A DNA stretch of 64,000 bases from an uncultured Bacteroidales bacterium. Its GTDB lineage: Bacteria > Bacteroidota > Bacteroidia > Bacteroidales > Muribaculaceae. Numbering within the stretch: the stretch's first letter is position 1; each line of letters starts with the position of its first letter. Shown one piece after another: positions 1 to 10,600 of the stretch. The notes beneath the pieces are model-generated. The model was not told the origin of the DNA and did not search any database. It worked only from the letters and a program-made list of their open reading frames with translations. The position numbers were made by a program, and so were the translations under genes. The stretch covers positions 1 to 64,000 of the forward strand of contig CACZAC010000008.1 of the NCBI GenBank assembly GCA_902779125.1. Direction: 5' to 3'.

Positions 1-172
1 CCAATTTCTGGTGACATTGACCGATACCTTGTGCCACTACAAGTCGTCACTCCCTGAAAGGTAACCGACCAAACCAGCTCATGTTGACATCAATTATTTG
101 TCAAATATATTGCATTTTATCCTGTTTGTTGTAATTATGTGGATCAGTATCATTATTAACTTTTAAATTGTT

Positions 173-550
173 GTGAATATGGATTTCTTTGCTGTCTTAT
201 TATCAATTATCTTATGGGGCATTTATCTTGCCGTTGCCTTTTTCGTTATTGTCTTGCTATACAAGTTATGGTTCATGTGCAATGACGTCAGCAGTATCAA
301 GAAACAACTCGTCAAGAACTATGATATCGAAACCACTATTGAGTTCTTGCTGCGCATTGGGGAAAAAGAAAAAGCCAAGGAGTTGCTTCTCAACCGGATT
401 CTTACCAATGAATCGATATTCAACCGTGAGGCCGAGATGACCCAGGATGAAAAAATCGAACACGTCTTCAGAGTCTATGAAGAGGAGCTAAAGAAACTCG
501 GGTATGATGTTCCAGCGGCAACGCAAGGCAGAACGCCAACTGCAAACTAA
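173..550 (+). CDS. Small membrane protein of unknown function
   Basis: Encodes about 123-125 residues. The first 35 or so are strongly hydrophobic (a run through LLSIILWGIYLAVAFFVIVL), followed by a charged, helix-rich cytosolic-looking tail with many Lys/Glu and a Pro/Thr-rich end. The first possible start is GTG at 173; the ATG two codons later (179) is the more likely start. I do not recognise a family. The role may be membrane-anchored and regulatory, but nothing in the sequence proves that. It stands alone, with no close gene on the same strand. Codon use looks like a real gene and no other frame competes well. Confidence 0.6.
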   Translation: MNMDFFAVLLSIILWGIYLAVAFFVIVLLYKLWFMCNDVSSIKKQLVKNYDIETTIEFLLRIGEKEKAKELLLNRILTNESIFNREAEMTQDEKIEHVFRVYEEELKKLGYDVPAATQGRTPTAN

Positions 551-830
551 GGAACAAGAAACCTTTTCATTTCCATTAGCTTGTCCGGTAAACACATCGA
601 AGATGTCGTCGAGAGTGTGCCAAAACCAAAGTCCGTGGTATTGATACACTTTCCCAAGATCTGTTGCTTTCTACTCACCACGTCACAAGTACCTTCGGCA
701 CTTGCGCCATGGTGTTAATTCAAGTCAAGGCCGCTGGCCTTGTGCTGGCCTTCGACCTGCTCAAACGCACTTGAAACTCACGGCGTGTCCCAATACAGAA
801 ACATGAAAACTGAATCATCTGAATAATAGC

Positions 831-863
831 AGGCGGCGGGACCTGGATGTGGTCTCGCCGCCT
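831..863. repeat. Hairpin, 13-bp stem with 7-nt loop
   Basis: The arms AGGCGGCGGGACC and GGTCTCGCCGCCT pair over 13 positions with one G-T wobble around the loop TGGATGT. Neither side is followed by a clear T-run, so it is not a textbook terminator. It lies between convergent transcription units, where a bidirectional transcript end would be expected. Confidence 0.6.
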
Positions 864-910
864 TGCATATTGACGGGGGCTCGCAATTAAGCCCTTGATG
901 GGTTCTCTTT

Positions 911-938
911 TGGGAGACGCAAGATTTTGCGTCTCTAC
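911..938. repeat. Copy 1 of a dispersed GTAGAGACGC palindrome (degenerate)
   Basis: The core arms GAGACGCAA and TTGCGTCTC flank GATT. The 28-base block matches the perfect palindrome at 54499-54526 at about 24 of 28 positions, with the mismatches mostly in the outer left arm. It begins just past the hppA stop codon on the minus strand. It looks like a member of a mobile or dispersed palindromic repeat family. Confidence 0.75.
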
Positions 939-944
939 AATTGA

Positions 945-3408
945 TTACTTCTTCTTGTTGTAGGCGTTGATGATGTTGTCGATGGTGTCATCGATGCGCA
1001 TGCGGTAGAACGAACGCCAAACGAAGAAGATGGCAACCAGAACGAAGATGATACCTACCCAAGGAGCAAACTCGCGGAAGTTCTCGCTGATAGCCATTTC
1101 CATGGCGAGCAGACCGAACAGGGTGGTGAACTTGATGATGGGGTTCAGGGAAACTGAAGAAGTGTCCTTGAAGGGGTCACCCACGGTGTCACCGACAACC
1201 GAAGCGTCGTGCAGGTCGGTACCCTTGAGGTCGAGGTCAACCTCAACCACCTTCTTACTGTTGTCCCAGCTACCACCGGCGTTTGCCATGAATACAGCCT
1301 GGAACAGACCGAACAGGGCAATTGAGATGAGGTAGGAAACGAACAGCGAAACGGCATTAGCGCCACCCACGCTACCGGGCGATGCCAAGCAAGCAAAACC
1401 GAGGGCGAAGAAGAAGATGGCCAGGAAGATGTTGAACATACCCTTCTGGGCATACTGGGTGCAAATCTTAACCACCTCAACCGACGACTTGGTGTCGGCC
1501 TTCTTGGGGGCATTAGGATCGAGCTTGATGTGGTCCTTGATGAACGCCACAGCACGGTTGGCACCCACGGTAACGGCCTGGGTCGAAGCACCGGTGAACC
1601 AGTAGATGACACAGCCACCCAGCAGGAAGCCGATGATGGTGTAAGGATTGAGCAGGTTCAGCAGAGCGGCGGGATCGACGCCGAGGGTCTTCTGAATCAC
1701 GAGGATGATTGAGAAAATCATCGTGGTTCTCCTCGAGATAGTGCTTGGATTTCTCCCAGTCGGGCTTGAAGCCGAAGTCGCGCTCGATTTCCTCGTCCTT
1801 GTTGGGCACTTCCTCAATGAGGGAGAGCTCATAGACGCTTTGGGCGTTGTCGGTCACAGGACCGTAGCTGTCAACAGCGATGGTCACGGGACCCATACCC
1901 AGCATACCGAAAGCAACCAGACCGAAGGCGAAGATGGCAGGGAACAGCATCGAATTAAGAGCTTGATGCAATTCGGGATGTTCACTAATAAACTGGATTA
2001 AATCCTGCTCATTTGTAGGCAAATTCAAAGCCATGAGCGATGATACATCAATGGTCGGGATGCTGGTTGACAGTGCATAGCCTGCAAACATCAGCAAGGC
2101 AAACACCAGACCTGACCAGAAACCAGAATAATTACCAGCCACAAAACCGCTCAGAATGTTCAACGAAGCACCACCATGGTGAGATGCTTTCACGACCTCC
2201 TGAACATGGCCACTCTTGGGCGAAGTGAATATCTTTGTGATTTCAGGAATAATGGCAGCTCCTAAAGTACCCAACGAGATGATGCTAGCCAACTGCCACC
2301 ACAAGTTGGGATTACCCATCAGTTCACAAACTCTTCCTAATTGGAAGTAAGAAACACAATAGGTTGCTATAATACTCAGCACTGAAGCAATCCAAATGAG
2401 GCTTGTCAGCGGTTTCTCGAAGTCAAGGCTATCCTTTCCAGCATATTTTGCTTTGCAGAATGCCTTATTAATCCAATAAGCCACAACCGAAGTAATCACT
2501 AACAGGACGCGCATCGAGAAAATCCAAATGAGCAAATCCTTCTGAATCTCAGGGTTGGTTACGGCCAACAGGATGAACGACACCAGAGCAACACCGGTCA
2601 CGCCATAGGTCTCAAAACCATCGGCGGTAGGACCAACGCTGTCACCGGCGTTATCACCGGTACAGTCGGCAATCACACCAGGGTTGCGGGGATCGTCCTC
2701 ACCAATCTTGAAGACCACCTTCATCAGGTCACTGCCGATGTCGGCAATCTTGGTGAAGATACCACCGGCGATACGCAGGGCGCTGGCACCAAGGCTCTCA
2801 CCAATAGCAAAGCCGATGAGGCATACACCAGCCAGATGCACAGGGACAAAGAGCAGGATAATCAGCATGATAATCAACTCGACACACACCAGCATCACGC
2901 CGATGCTCATACCTGCATTCAAGGGGATGTTGAGCAGGCGCAGCGGGTCGCGACGCAACGAAGCGAAAGCCATGCGTGCGTTAGCGTATGTGTTCATGCG
3001 GATACCATAAGCCGCAACGGCGTAAGAGCCGAGCATACCGATTACCGTCGATAACAGGATGATGAGCACCTCACCCACCGACATGTGGCTAAGCCCACCA
3101 AAATAGAAGGCAACCACCACACCGATGAAGACAAACAGGATGGCAAGGAAACGGCCCTGCTGCTTGAGGTAGGTCGAGCAAGTTTTGTAGATGACCTCAC
3201 CAATCTCGCGCATGGCGGGATGAACGGGCAAACTCTTGGTCTTCATGAAATGATAGACACCGAACAGCATTCCCAGCACGCACACCAGGAAACCCCAGTG
3301 CAGGAAACTGATTTCATGCAGCGACTGTGGCATCACCAAGTCGGCTTCACTGGCATGCAGCCCCAGGCTAGAGGCCAAAGCCAGCAGGAAAATAAGGGAT
3401 TTCTTCAT
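945..3408 (-). pseudogene. hppA: Membrane-bound sodium/proton-pumping pyrophosphatase, disrupted by an internal deletion/frameshift
   Basis: HppA is an integral membrane ion pump driven by pyrophosphate hydrolysis. The signature region is present: GEDDPRNPGVIADCTGDNAG and the following GPTADGFETYG, in the form typical of Bacteroides-type enzymes. The gene has two overlapping frames. Codons from 3408 read correctly to a KHYLEEN motif near 1727, then go out of frame. The true C-terminal part (TTMIFSIILVIQKTLG through INAYNKKK) continues in another frame from about 1724 to 945. Between them a conserved stretch of roughly 20-25 residues, the GNT(F/T)KA-type segment known to set potassium dependence, is absent. 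So this is a deletion with a frameshift, not just one slipped base. Both flanks are otherwise intact, so the lesion is recent or an assembly error. A TATCTTTG -7 box lies at 3498-3505 (minus). Confidence 0.9.
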
Positions 3409-3702
3409 AGATTTTTTAAAAACTGTTTTTATGATAATTATTAATAATTTCGGGTTTTCATGACACTTTTGGGAGCTCGTCCCCCAAAAATCGCCCGCAA
3501 AGATACTACCATTTTTTTTAATAGGTGTTATAATATTGAGAAATTAACACTATCACAACGAAAAAAAACTTTTTCACGTCGCAAAAAAGGGCAAAAAGAT
3601 GGCAAAAAAATCGGATTTAATCATTTTTTGGTGACAAAATGCCGATTCTTTTGCCAAAATGGTGGCAAATTCCCAAATTACAATTTGTTACTTTAGCGAC
3701 CT

Positions 3703-4368
3703 TTATTCAAACACATAATTAAGGAAATCATGCAATGGTTTGAGAGGTTGTAAGTCGCTGGCGACACGCTCGACCCAGTCCTCGCAATCAAAGTAATCAT
3801 CCTGAATGTTCATGACCAGCAGATATTCCTTCATCTTAAGGTATTTTTCCATGGGGTGGTCCTTGGGAAAGCCCTTGGGCATCGTCTTGAGCGACCTTGA
3901 CATCCACTGGTAACGCGATGTGACGGCAGGATTATTGATGATGGCAAGAAACTCGTCGGGCTCGGCGTCGATGAGAGAACGCAGCCTTTCAAGGATGGGT
4001 TTCTCGGGCCACCAGATGCCGCCGCACAACATAAATTCCTCAACACCGAAGTGCACATAGTAGCAGGACTGCACCGTGTGGCGCCCGCCCTTGCCGATAA
4101 CCCCTGAGAAATAGTTCTTATAGGGTCGTTTGTCGTGTGAGAAGCGGATGTCGCGATAGATGCGGTAAACACTGTCCTTGACGTTGAGTCCTCGCGCCTG
4201 GGGGTCAAAATCGGCCACTAAGCCGATGAGGCGCTGCATATCCTGTTCCCAAGGTGCGCGCAGGGCATCAAACTGGTCCTTGTGGGCTTTGAACCATGTG
4301 CGGTCGTTATTGATAGCGAGTTGGCGTAGAAACGCCAATATCTCGTGCATATTGCTGGCTGATTTCAT
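3703..4368 (-). CDS. DUF2461 (TIGR02453) family protein
   Basis: About 221 residues, typical for the family, whose biochemical role is unknown. Features seen include an N-terminal segment NDRTWFKAHKDQFD, the central YRIYRDIRFSHDKRPYKNYF motif and a GGRHTVQSCYYVHF strand region, all characteristic of DUF2461. The frame is open upstream to 4479, but that extension encodes junk rich in Cys, Phe and Lys and overlaps the promoter region. ATG at 4368 (or 4350, next to MHEIL) is the better start. It is divergent from the tetR gene, with a shared regulatory region of about 140 bp. Confidence 0.85.
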   Translation of the reverse strand: MKSASNMHEILAFLRQLAINNDRTWFKAHKDQFDALRAPWEQDMQRLIGLVADFDPQARGLNVKDSVYRIYRDIRFSHDKRPYKNYFSGVIGKGGRHTVQSCYYVHFGVEEFMLCGGIWWPEKPILERLRSLIDAEPDEFLAIINNPAVTSRYQWMSRSLKTMPKGFPKDHPMEKYLKMKEYLLVMNIQDDYFDCEDWVERVASDLQPLKPLHDFLNYVFE

Positions 4369-4401
4369 ATGTTTAATGTAGTTATCGTTGCTTTTGATAT
4401 G

Positions 4402-4432
4402 CAAAAGTAAGCAAAAACGGCAACAAAACCAA
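4402..4432 (-). promoter_or_regulatory. Promoter of the DUF2461 gene
   Basis: On the minus strand TACTTTTG (4402-4409) matches the Bacteroidetes -7 box, and TTG (4430-4432) lies 20 nt upstream as the -33 box. The predicted transcript would start about 28 nt before the ATG at 4368. Confidence 0.6.
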
Positions 4433-4460
4433 GAAAACTTTTGGAGTTTTAAAAGTTTTC
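4433..4460. promoter_or_regulatory. Probable TetR-family operator
   Basis: A perfect 10-bp inverted repeat, GAAAACTTTT and AAAAGTTTTC, is separated by 8 bp. It covers the -33 box (4441-4443) of the tetR promoter, stops two bases short of its -7 box and abuts the -33 box of the divergent promoter. Position and symmetry fit a dimeric TetR-type repressor controlling its own operon; this is an inference. Confidence 0.55.
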
Positions 4461-4470
4461 TGTAATTTTG
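4441..4470 (+). promoter_or_regulatory. Promoter of the tetR-RND efflux operon
   Basis: TTG (4441-4443), 19 nt, then TAATTTTG (4463-4470) is an exact Bacteroidetes housekeeping promoter. The tetR ATG is at 4508. Confidence 0.75.
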
Positions 4471-4507
4471 CACCCACAAAAAATAATAGAATTACTAAGC
4501 ATCAATC

Positions 4508-5122
4508 ATGGACACAAGAGAACGTATCGTGGCAGAATGCAGCCGGATGCTCATGAGTGTTGGTCCCACATCGATGACAATGGACGATGTGGCGCGCGCT
4601 TGCGGCATCTCTAAACGAACTCTATATGAGACCTTTCCCGACAAGCGGACGCTTATCGGGGAGTGCATTCACCGCGAGCATGAGTTGAAGAACGCTGCGA
4701 TGAAAGAGATTTTCAGCACCTCGGACAACTGCTTTGAAGCAATGTACCGGGTGTATCAGCGTGCCCGCAAGATGTATGAGTCAACATCTGTGGCTTTTAT
4801 CAATGATATCAAGCGGTTGTATCCCGACATCTTTGAGAAACATGTCGAGAATGAGAAGTCAGTGATAGCCGGCATCGCGTCGGTGCTGCGTCAGGCACAA
4901 GACGAGGGGCTGGTGATCAAGCGCATCAACCCTGAGATTGCAGCCTACCTGTTCTCACAGTCGATGCGCGCACTGCACGAGAATACCAACGGTGCCAAAT
5001 ACGGCTTCAAGGAGGAGGACATGTTTGACCACGTGTTCATCAGCTTCCTGCGCGGCGTGGCGACCATCAAGGGCATCGAGATGATTGAATACCTTGAGAA
5101 CCAACAACAGCAAAATCAATAA
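4508..5122 (+). CDS. TetR/AcrR family transcriptional regulator
   Basis: The protein has 204 residues, the usual TetR length. The N-terminal helix-turn-helix is clear (DDVARACGISKRTLYETFPD, residues about 22-41), followed by an all-helical ligand-binding/dimerisation region without a recognisable specific subclass. It is the first gene of a run with the TolC-like, adaptor, pump and PII-like genes, 14 bp upstream of the TolC-like start, so it most likely represses or tunes that efflux system. A palindromic operator candidate overlaps its promoter (4433-4460). The effector is unknown. Confidence 0.92.
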   Translation: MDTRERIVAECSRMLMSVGPTSMTMDDVARACGISKRTLYETFPDKRTLIGECIHREHELKNAAMKEIFSTSDNCFEAMYRVYQRARKMYESTSVAFINDIKRLYPDIFEKHVENEKSVIAGIASVLRQAQDEGLVIKRINPEIAAYLFSQSMRALHENTNGAKYGFKEEDMFDHVFISFLRGVATIKGIEMIEYLENQQQQNQ

Positions 5123-5136
5123 AACTACATAATACA

Positions 5137-6477
5137 ATGTTCAACAAAAAGTTATTCTACATTATTCTTTTCTTGTTATCAGGCGGTGTCCTGGGAGCCC
5201 AGGCACAACTGGCATTGTCGCTCGACGAGTGCATCCGCATCGCCCTTAACGAGAATCCCACCATTAAGGTGCAGGAAATGGAGATTACGCGCGTGGACTA
5301 CAGCCACAAGGAGGCCCTTGGGCAACTGCTCCCCACCGTTAATCTGGCAGGACAGTATCAACGCAACCTGTCGTTGCAGACGATGTACATGGACACCGAG
5401 GCTGGAACAATGGCCATCAAGATGGGTAGCGACAACACCCATGCCGCTGGTTTCCAGGCGTCAATTCCCCTAGTAGTGCCCCAGCTATGGAAGTCCATCA
5501 AGCTGAGCGAGAACCAGATTCTGCAAAACGTGGAGAAGGCTCGCGCCAATAAGTTGTCGCTGGTCAACCAAGTGGAAAAAGCCTACTACGCATTGTTGCT
5601 TGCTCAAGACAGCAAGCGCGTCATCGAGGAAAATCACGCCACCGCCAAGTTGAATGCGGAAATCTTCCAGAAGAAGTATGAACTGGGCGCAGCATCAGAA
5701 TATGACGTGCTGCGTGCCAATGTCGCCGTGACCAATCTGGAGCCCTCAATTCTCGAGGCTGAGAACTCCATCACCGCCCTGTTGCTCCAATTGAAGGTGC
5801 TCATGGGAATGGACGTGCGCACCGAGATTGCACCGAGCCAGCAGTTGGACGACTTCAGGGGCGAAATGTATGCCCGTGCAATGAACAACACCCTGGGTGC
5901 TGACACCACGCTTGCCAACAACACAAGTCTCAAATCGATGGACCTGCAGACCGACTACCTGAAGAAAGCGCTCGCCGTGCAGAAGATGGCTTGGTACCCC
6001 ACCCTGACGGGAAGCGCCAGCGTGATGTGGCACTCGATGAATAACGGCAGCCCCTTCAGCGGTCTGCGCTGGAGCCGCGCCTCTAATGTGGGCTTGACGC
6101 TTGCCTTCCCCATCTTCCAGGGCGGACAGCGCTACTACAAGCAGAAACAGGCCCAAATCGCCGTTGATGAAATGAAATGGCAACGCGAGAACCTGGAACG
6201 CAGCCTGCACATGCAAGTAGAGACCCAGAACAACGTTATTGCCAAGAACCTCAAGCAGATAGAGAGCAACGAGGCTGGCGTAACCATGGCCGAAAAAGCC
6301 AACGACATCATGCAGAAGAGTTTCAAAATCGGTGCCGCCTCTTTTATCCAGTTGCGCGATACCGAGGATGCTCTGATGGCAGCCCGACTGGCTTACTTCC
6401 AAGCCATCTACAACTATCTGGTAGCCGAGAGCGACCTGGAGTTTGTACTGGGCAATACGCACTATGTCAGGAATTAA
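5137..6477 (+). CDS. TolC-family outer membrane efflux protein
   Basis: 446 residues with a signal peptide (MFNKKLFYIILFLLSGGVLG, cleavage near AQA). Two outer-membrane-efflux repeats are evident, with long amphipathic coiled-coil segments (for example around residues 140-220 and 345-420), as in TolC/OprM channels. The N-terminal LSLDECIRIALNENPTI motif is typical. It would form the exit duct for the RND pump encoded downstream, working with the adaptor at 6516. Gene order (outer membrane, adaptor, pump) is the common Bacteroidetes RND arrangement. Confidence 0.93.
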   Translation: MFNKKLFYIILFLLSGGVLGAQAQLALSLDECIRIALNENPTIKVQEMEITRVDYSHKEALGQLLPTVNLAGQYQRNLSLQTMYMDTEAGTMAIKMGSDNTHAAGFQASIPLVVPQLWKSIKLSENQILQNVEKARANKLSLVNQVEKAYYALLLAQDSKRVIEENHATAKLNAEIFQKKYELGAASEYDVLRANVAVTNLEPSILEAENSITALLLQLKVLMGMDVRTEIAPSQQLDDFRGEMYARAMNNTLGADTTLANNTSLKSMDLQTDYLKKALAVQKMAWYPTLTGSASVMWHSMNNGSPFSGLRWSRASNVGLTLAFPIFQGGQRYYKQKQAQIAVDEMKWQRENLERSLHMQVETQNNVIAKNLKQIESNEAGVTMAEKANDIMQKSFKIGAASFIQLRDTEDALMAARLAYFQAIYNYLVAESDLEFVLGNTHYVRN

Positions 6478-6515
6478 GAGTTAGAAATTAACATCAACAA
6501 CATATCAATAAAACA

Positions 6516-7529
6516 ATGAAAACAAAGAAATTTTTACCGATTGTGATGCTCATGCTGGTGCTGGCATCATGTTCCAGCAAAGACGACAAAAAGGCAACCC
6601 AAGTGAAAGAAGAGCTGCCTGTTGTCGAGGTAGTGACCATCGGTGAGGAAGCAGTCAAACAGACGAGCGAGTACACCGGCACCGTCGAAGCGTTCAAGAC
6701 CAACAACATCTCGTCGAACAGCGGTGCGCGCATCAAACGCATCCTGGTGGACGTGGGTTCACGCGTGGCACGTGGCCAGCGCCTGGTCATCCTTGACGAT
6801 GTGAACATCGCCCAGCAGCAGATTGCCCTTGCCAACACGAAGCGTGAATTGGACCGCGCCCGTGAGCTGGTAAAAATCGGCGGCGGCACACAACAGACAG
6901 TGGACCAGCTGCAGGCTCAGTATGATGCCACGGCACGCGCCATCCGCACCATGCAGGAAAACACGGTGCTCACCTCTCCCGTGAGCGGCGTGGTGACCGC
7001 CAAGAACTATGACGCCGGCGACCTGCCCGCAGGACTTCCCGTGCTCACCATCGAGCAGCAGCAGCCGCTCAAGGTCATCGTCAACGTGAACGAGAGCGAG
7101 TATCCCCACGTGAAGCGCGGCATGCCTGTGGTTGTGAAATTCGACACCTATGGCGACGAGACATTCCAGGGTCAGGTTTACCTGATTCACCCCACTGTTG
7201 ACGCCACTAGCCGCACATTCCAGGTCGAGGTAGCCATCACCAACCGCAACGACAAGGTGCGTACCGGTATGTTTGCCCGCGTGAACTTCAACTACGGCAC
7301 GACACACAGCGTTGTCGTTCCCGACCGCGCCGTGCAGAAGCAGGTGGGTTCGGGCGTGCGCTACGTCTGGGTTTACCAGGGTGGAGAAGTCGAACTGCGC
7401 GAGGTGGAACTGGGTCAGCGTCTGGAGGACCGTTACGAAATCAAGGGCGGTTTGGTGCCTGGCACACAGGTTGTTATCGCAGGAGCCTCACGTCTGCAGG
7501 ACGGAGCCAAAGTTCAACTCAAGAAGTAA
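6516..7529 (+). CDS. RND efflux periplasmic adaptor (membrane fusion lipoprotein)
   Basis: 337 residues. The N-terminus ends in a lipobox (LVLASC), so the mature protein should be lipid-anchored. Domain order follows the HlyD/AcrA family: a barrel-sandwich start (YTGTVEAFKTNNISSNSGAR), a helical hairpin (IAQQQIALANTKRELDRARE), the returning lipoyl half (SPVSGVVTAKNYDAGDLPAG), then beta-barrel and membrane-proximal domains (VRTGMFARVNF). It bridges the inner-membrane pump and the TolC-like channel. It starts 38 bp after the TolC-like gene and is followed by an intra-operon hairpin before the pump gene. Confidence 0.93.
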   Translation: MKTKKFLPIVMLMLVLASCSSKDDKKATQVKEELPVVEVVTIGEEAVKQTSEYTGTVEAFKTNNISSNSGARIKRILVDVGSRVARGQRLVILDDVNIAQQQIALANTKRELDRARELVKIGGGTQQTVDQLQAQYDATARAIRTMQENTVLTSPVSGVVTAKNYDAGDLPAGLPVLTIEQQQPLKVIVNVNESEYPHVKRGMPVVVKFDTYGDETFQGQVYLIHPTVDATSRTFQVEVAITNRNDKVRTGMFARVNFNYGTTHSVVVPDRAVQKQVGSGVRYVWVYQGGEVELREVELGQRLEDRYEIKGGLVPGTQVVIAGASRLQDGAKVQLKK

Positions 7530-7533
7530 AATT

Positions 7534-7561
7534 CAAGGTTCGCAACTGATTGCGAACCTTG
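7534..7561 (+). repeat. Intra-operon perfect hairpin between adaptor and pump genes
   Basis: Arms CAAGGTTCGCAA and TTGCGAACCTTG form a perfect 12-bp stem with a CTGA loop, starting four bases after the adaptor stop codon. It has no T-run, so it is more likely a processing or mRNA-stability element, or a partial attenuator, than a full terminator. Confidence 0.7.
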
Positions 7562-7609
7562 AGGTTTAGAGTTTAGTGTTTAGAGAGACTAAACATATAG
7601 CATTTAATT

Positions 7610-10600
7610 ATGAGTTTATATTCCAGTTCAGTAAAACGACCAGTGACCACGATCCTAATCTTCGTGGCGCTGATTGTGCTGGGTCTGTTCTCGCTTAGGA
7701 GTCTGCCTATTGACCTGTTCCCCGATGTGGAAACCAACACCATCATGGTGATGACCAGCTATGCGGGAACCAGTGCGTCGGACATCGAGCAGAACGTGAC
7801 CCGTCCGCTTGAGAATGCCCTCAACTCGGTGGAGCACCTCAAGCACATCACGTCGAACAGCCGTGAGAATATCTCGATTGTAACCCTTGAATTTGAATAC
7901 GGCTATGACATCGAAGCGTTGACCAATGATGTGCGTGACAAACTCGACATGGTGTCGAGCATGCTGCCCGACGATGCCAACACGCCCATCATCTTCAAGT
8001 TCAGCAGCGACATGATTCCTATCGTGCTGCTGTCTGTACAGGCTGGCCAGAGTATGCCGGGCTTGTATAAAATCCTTGACGAGAACGTCGCCAACCCGTT
8101 GGCACGTGTCGATGGTGTGGGTTCGGTATCCATCGCTGGTGCTCCCAAGCGCGAGGTTCACGTCTATCTGGACCCCTTGCGCATGGAAGCCTATAACTTG
8201 AGCGTCGAGACCATTGCTGCCCTTATCGGTGCCGAGAACCGCAACATTCCTGGCGGTACCTTTGACATTGGTAACGAGACCTACCCCCTGCGTGTGCAGG
8301 GTGAGTTCAGCGACCCGATGCAGATGGGTGCTATGGTCGTGGGCTTGTCACCAACGGGTGGTGTGGTCCACCTGCGTGACGTTGCCCGCATCGACGACTC
8401 GCTTGAGGAACGTGCCCAGGAGAGCTTTAACAACGGCCAGAAGGGCGCCATGATTATCGTGCAGAAACAGTCGGGTGCCAACTCGGTGGAGATTTCAGAG
8501 AAAATCTCCAAGGAGCTGCCCAAGATTCAGAAGAACTTGCCCAGCGACATCAAGTTGGGTTATATCGTCGATACGAGCGACAACATCCGCAGCACCATCG
8601 CCTCGCTGGTCGAGACCGTGCTGTTTGCACTGTTGTTCGTAGGTATTGTGGTGTTTGTGTTCCTGGGGCGCTGGCGTGCAACAGTTATCGTGCTGGTAAC
8701 CATCCCCATCTCGCTGATTGCCTCGTTTATCTACCTGTATGCAACGGGTAACTCGTTGAACATCGTGTCGCTGTCGGCATTGTCCATCGCGATCGGTATG
8801 GTGGTCGATGACGCCATTGTGGTGCTCGAGAACGTCACGACGCACATCGAGCGCGGCTCGGCACCCTTGCAGGCTGCCGTCAACGGTACCAACGAGGTGG
8901 CCCTGTCGGTAATGGCGTCAACCTTGACACTGATTGCCGTGTTCTTCCCGCTGACCCTGGTTAAGGGTATGACCGGTGTGCTGTTCAAGCAGCTGGGTTG
9001 GATGGTGACCATCATGATGGTGCTGTCACTGATTTGCGCCTTGATGCTGACGCCCATGTTGTGTAGCCGCCTGTTGCGCCTCAATGTGGGTGACACCAAG
9101 ATTTTCCAGAAGGTATATGGCCCCATTCTTAAGGTGCTGAACAAGATTGACGACTTTTATGCCAAGGTGCTTGATAAGTGCGTAGCCCACCGCTGGATTA
9201 CCACTGCCACGGCACTGGGCGTGTTTGTCGCCTCGATGTTCCTGATGAAGTTTGTGGGCACCGAGTTCTTCCCGACCAACGATAATGGCCGTTTGGGTGT
9301 CTCGCTGGAGTTGCCCATCGGTTCCCGCGTCGATTTGGCTAAAGACGTGAGCCAACGCATATATAAGGAGTGGACCGAGAAGTATCCCGAAATCAAATCC
9401 TTCAACTACACTGTGGGTCAGGCAAGCAGTGACAACACCTTCGCCTCGATGCAGAGCAACGGTAGCCACATCATCTCGATGAACATCATGCTCAGCAAGT
9501 CTAACGAACGTAAGCGTGGCATCACCGAGATTGCCGGTATGATGCGTGAAGACCTCAAGAACTACCCTGAGCTGAAAAAGGCTCTCGTTAATGTGGGTGG
9601 TGGCCGTGGCGGTGGCATGAGTGGCCAGAACACGGTTGACTATGAAATCTATGGTTACGACTTCACCAAGACCGATAGTGTTGCCCAGCGCTTGAAACGC
9701 CTGCTCGAGAAGATTCCTGGTGCTGCCGACATCAACATCAGCCGTAGCGACTACCAGCCCGAGTACCACGTGGACTTTGACCGCGAGAAACTGGCGTTGT
9801 ATGGCCTGAACCTGAGTACCGCTGCTACCGCACTGCGCAACCGCATCAACGGTACGACGGCAAGTTACTTCCGTGAGGACGGTATGGAGTATGACATCAA
9901 GGTGATGTATGACCCTGAACACCGCCGTAGCATCAGCGACATCGAGAACATCATGCTCTATAACGCAATGGGCACGGGCGTTCGCCTCAAGGAGGTGGGC
10001 ACCGTAACCGAGCAGTTCTATCCCCCCACGATTGAGCGCAAGGACCGTGAGCGTATCATCACCGTATCGACCGTAATCCAAGACCGCCCGATGAGTGAAG
10101 TCATTGCCGAGGCCCAGCCGCTTATCGACAAGATGGACAAGCCCGGTGATGTGATGATTCAGTTGAGCGGTAGCTACGAGGACCAGCAAGACTCATTCGG
10201 TGACCTGGCTATCTTGGGTCTGCTCATCATCCTGCTGGTTTATATCGTCATGGCCAGCCAGTTTGAGTCATTCACCTATCCTGGCATCATCATGACCTCA
10301 ATCATGTTCGCCTTCTCGGGTATCGTGCTTATCCTGTTGATTACACGCACCAACCTGAACGTGATGTCGATGATTGGTGGTATCATGCTGATTGGTATTG
10401 TGGTGAAAAACGGTATCGTGCTCATCGACTACATCAACCTGAACCGTGAGCGCGGCATGAGCATCCGCCGAGCCGTAATCAACGGTGGTCACTCACGTCT
10501 GCGTCCTGTGCTGATGACCTCAATGACCACTATCCTGGGTATGGTGCCTATGGCAGTTGGTACGGGTGTAGGTAGTGAGATGTGGCGCCCGATGGGTATC

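Larger units (their letters stand above)
551..944. other. Intergenic region with two hairpins
   Basis: This 394-base gap between the small membrane protein and the end of hppA holds no convincing open frame. It contains two inverted repeats, listed separately (831-863 and 911-938). The rest shows nothing recognisable. Confidence 0.6.

Noticed and set aside
945-1832. Separate gene for the C-terminal part of HppA
   Set aside because: Its first 35 residues are out-of-frame junk; the real homology starts at TTMIFSIIL, so this is the broken 3' part of hppA.
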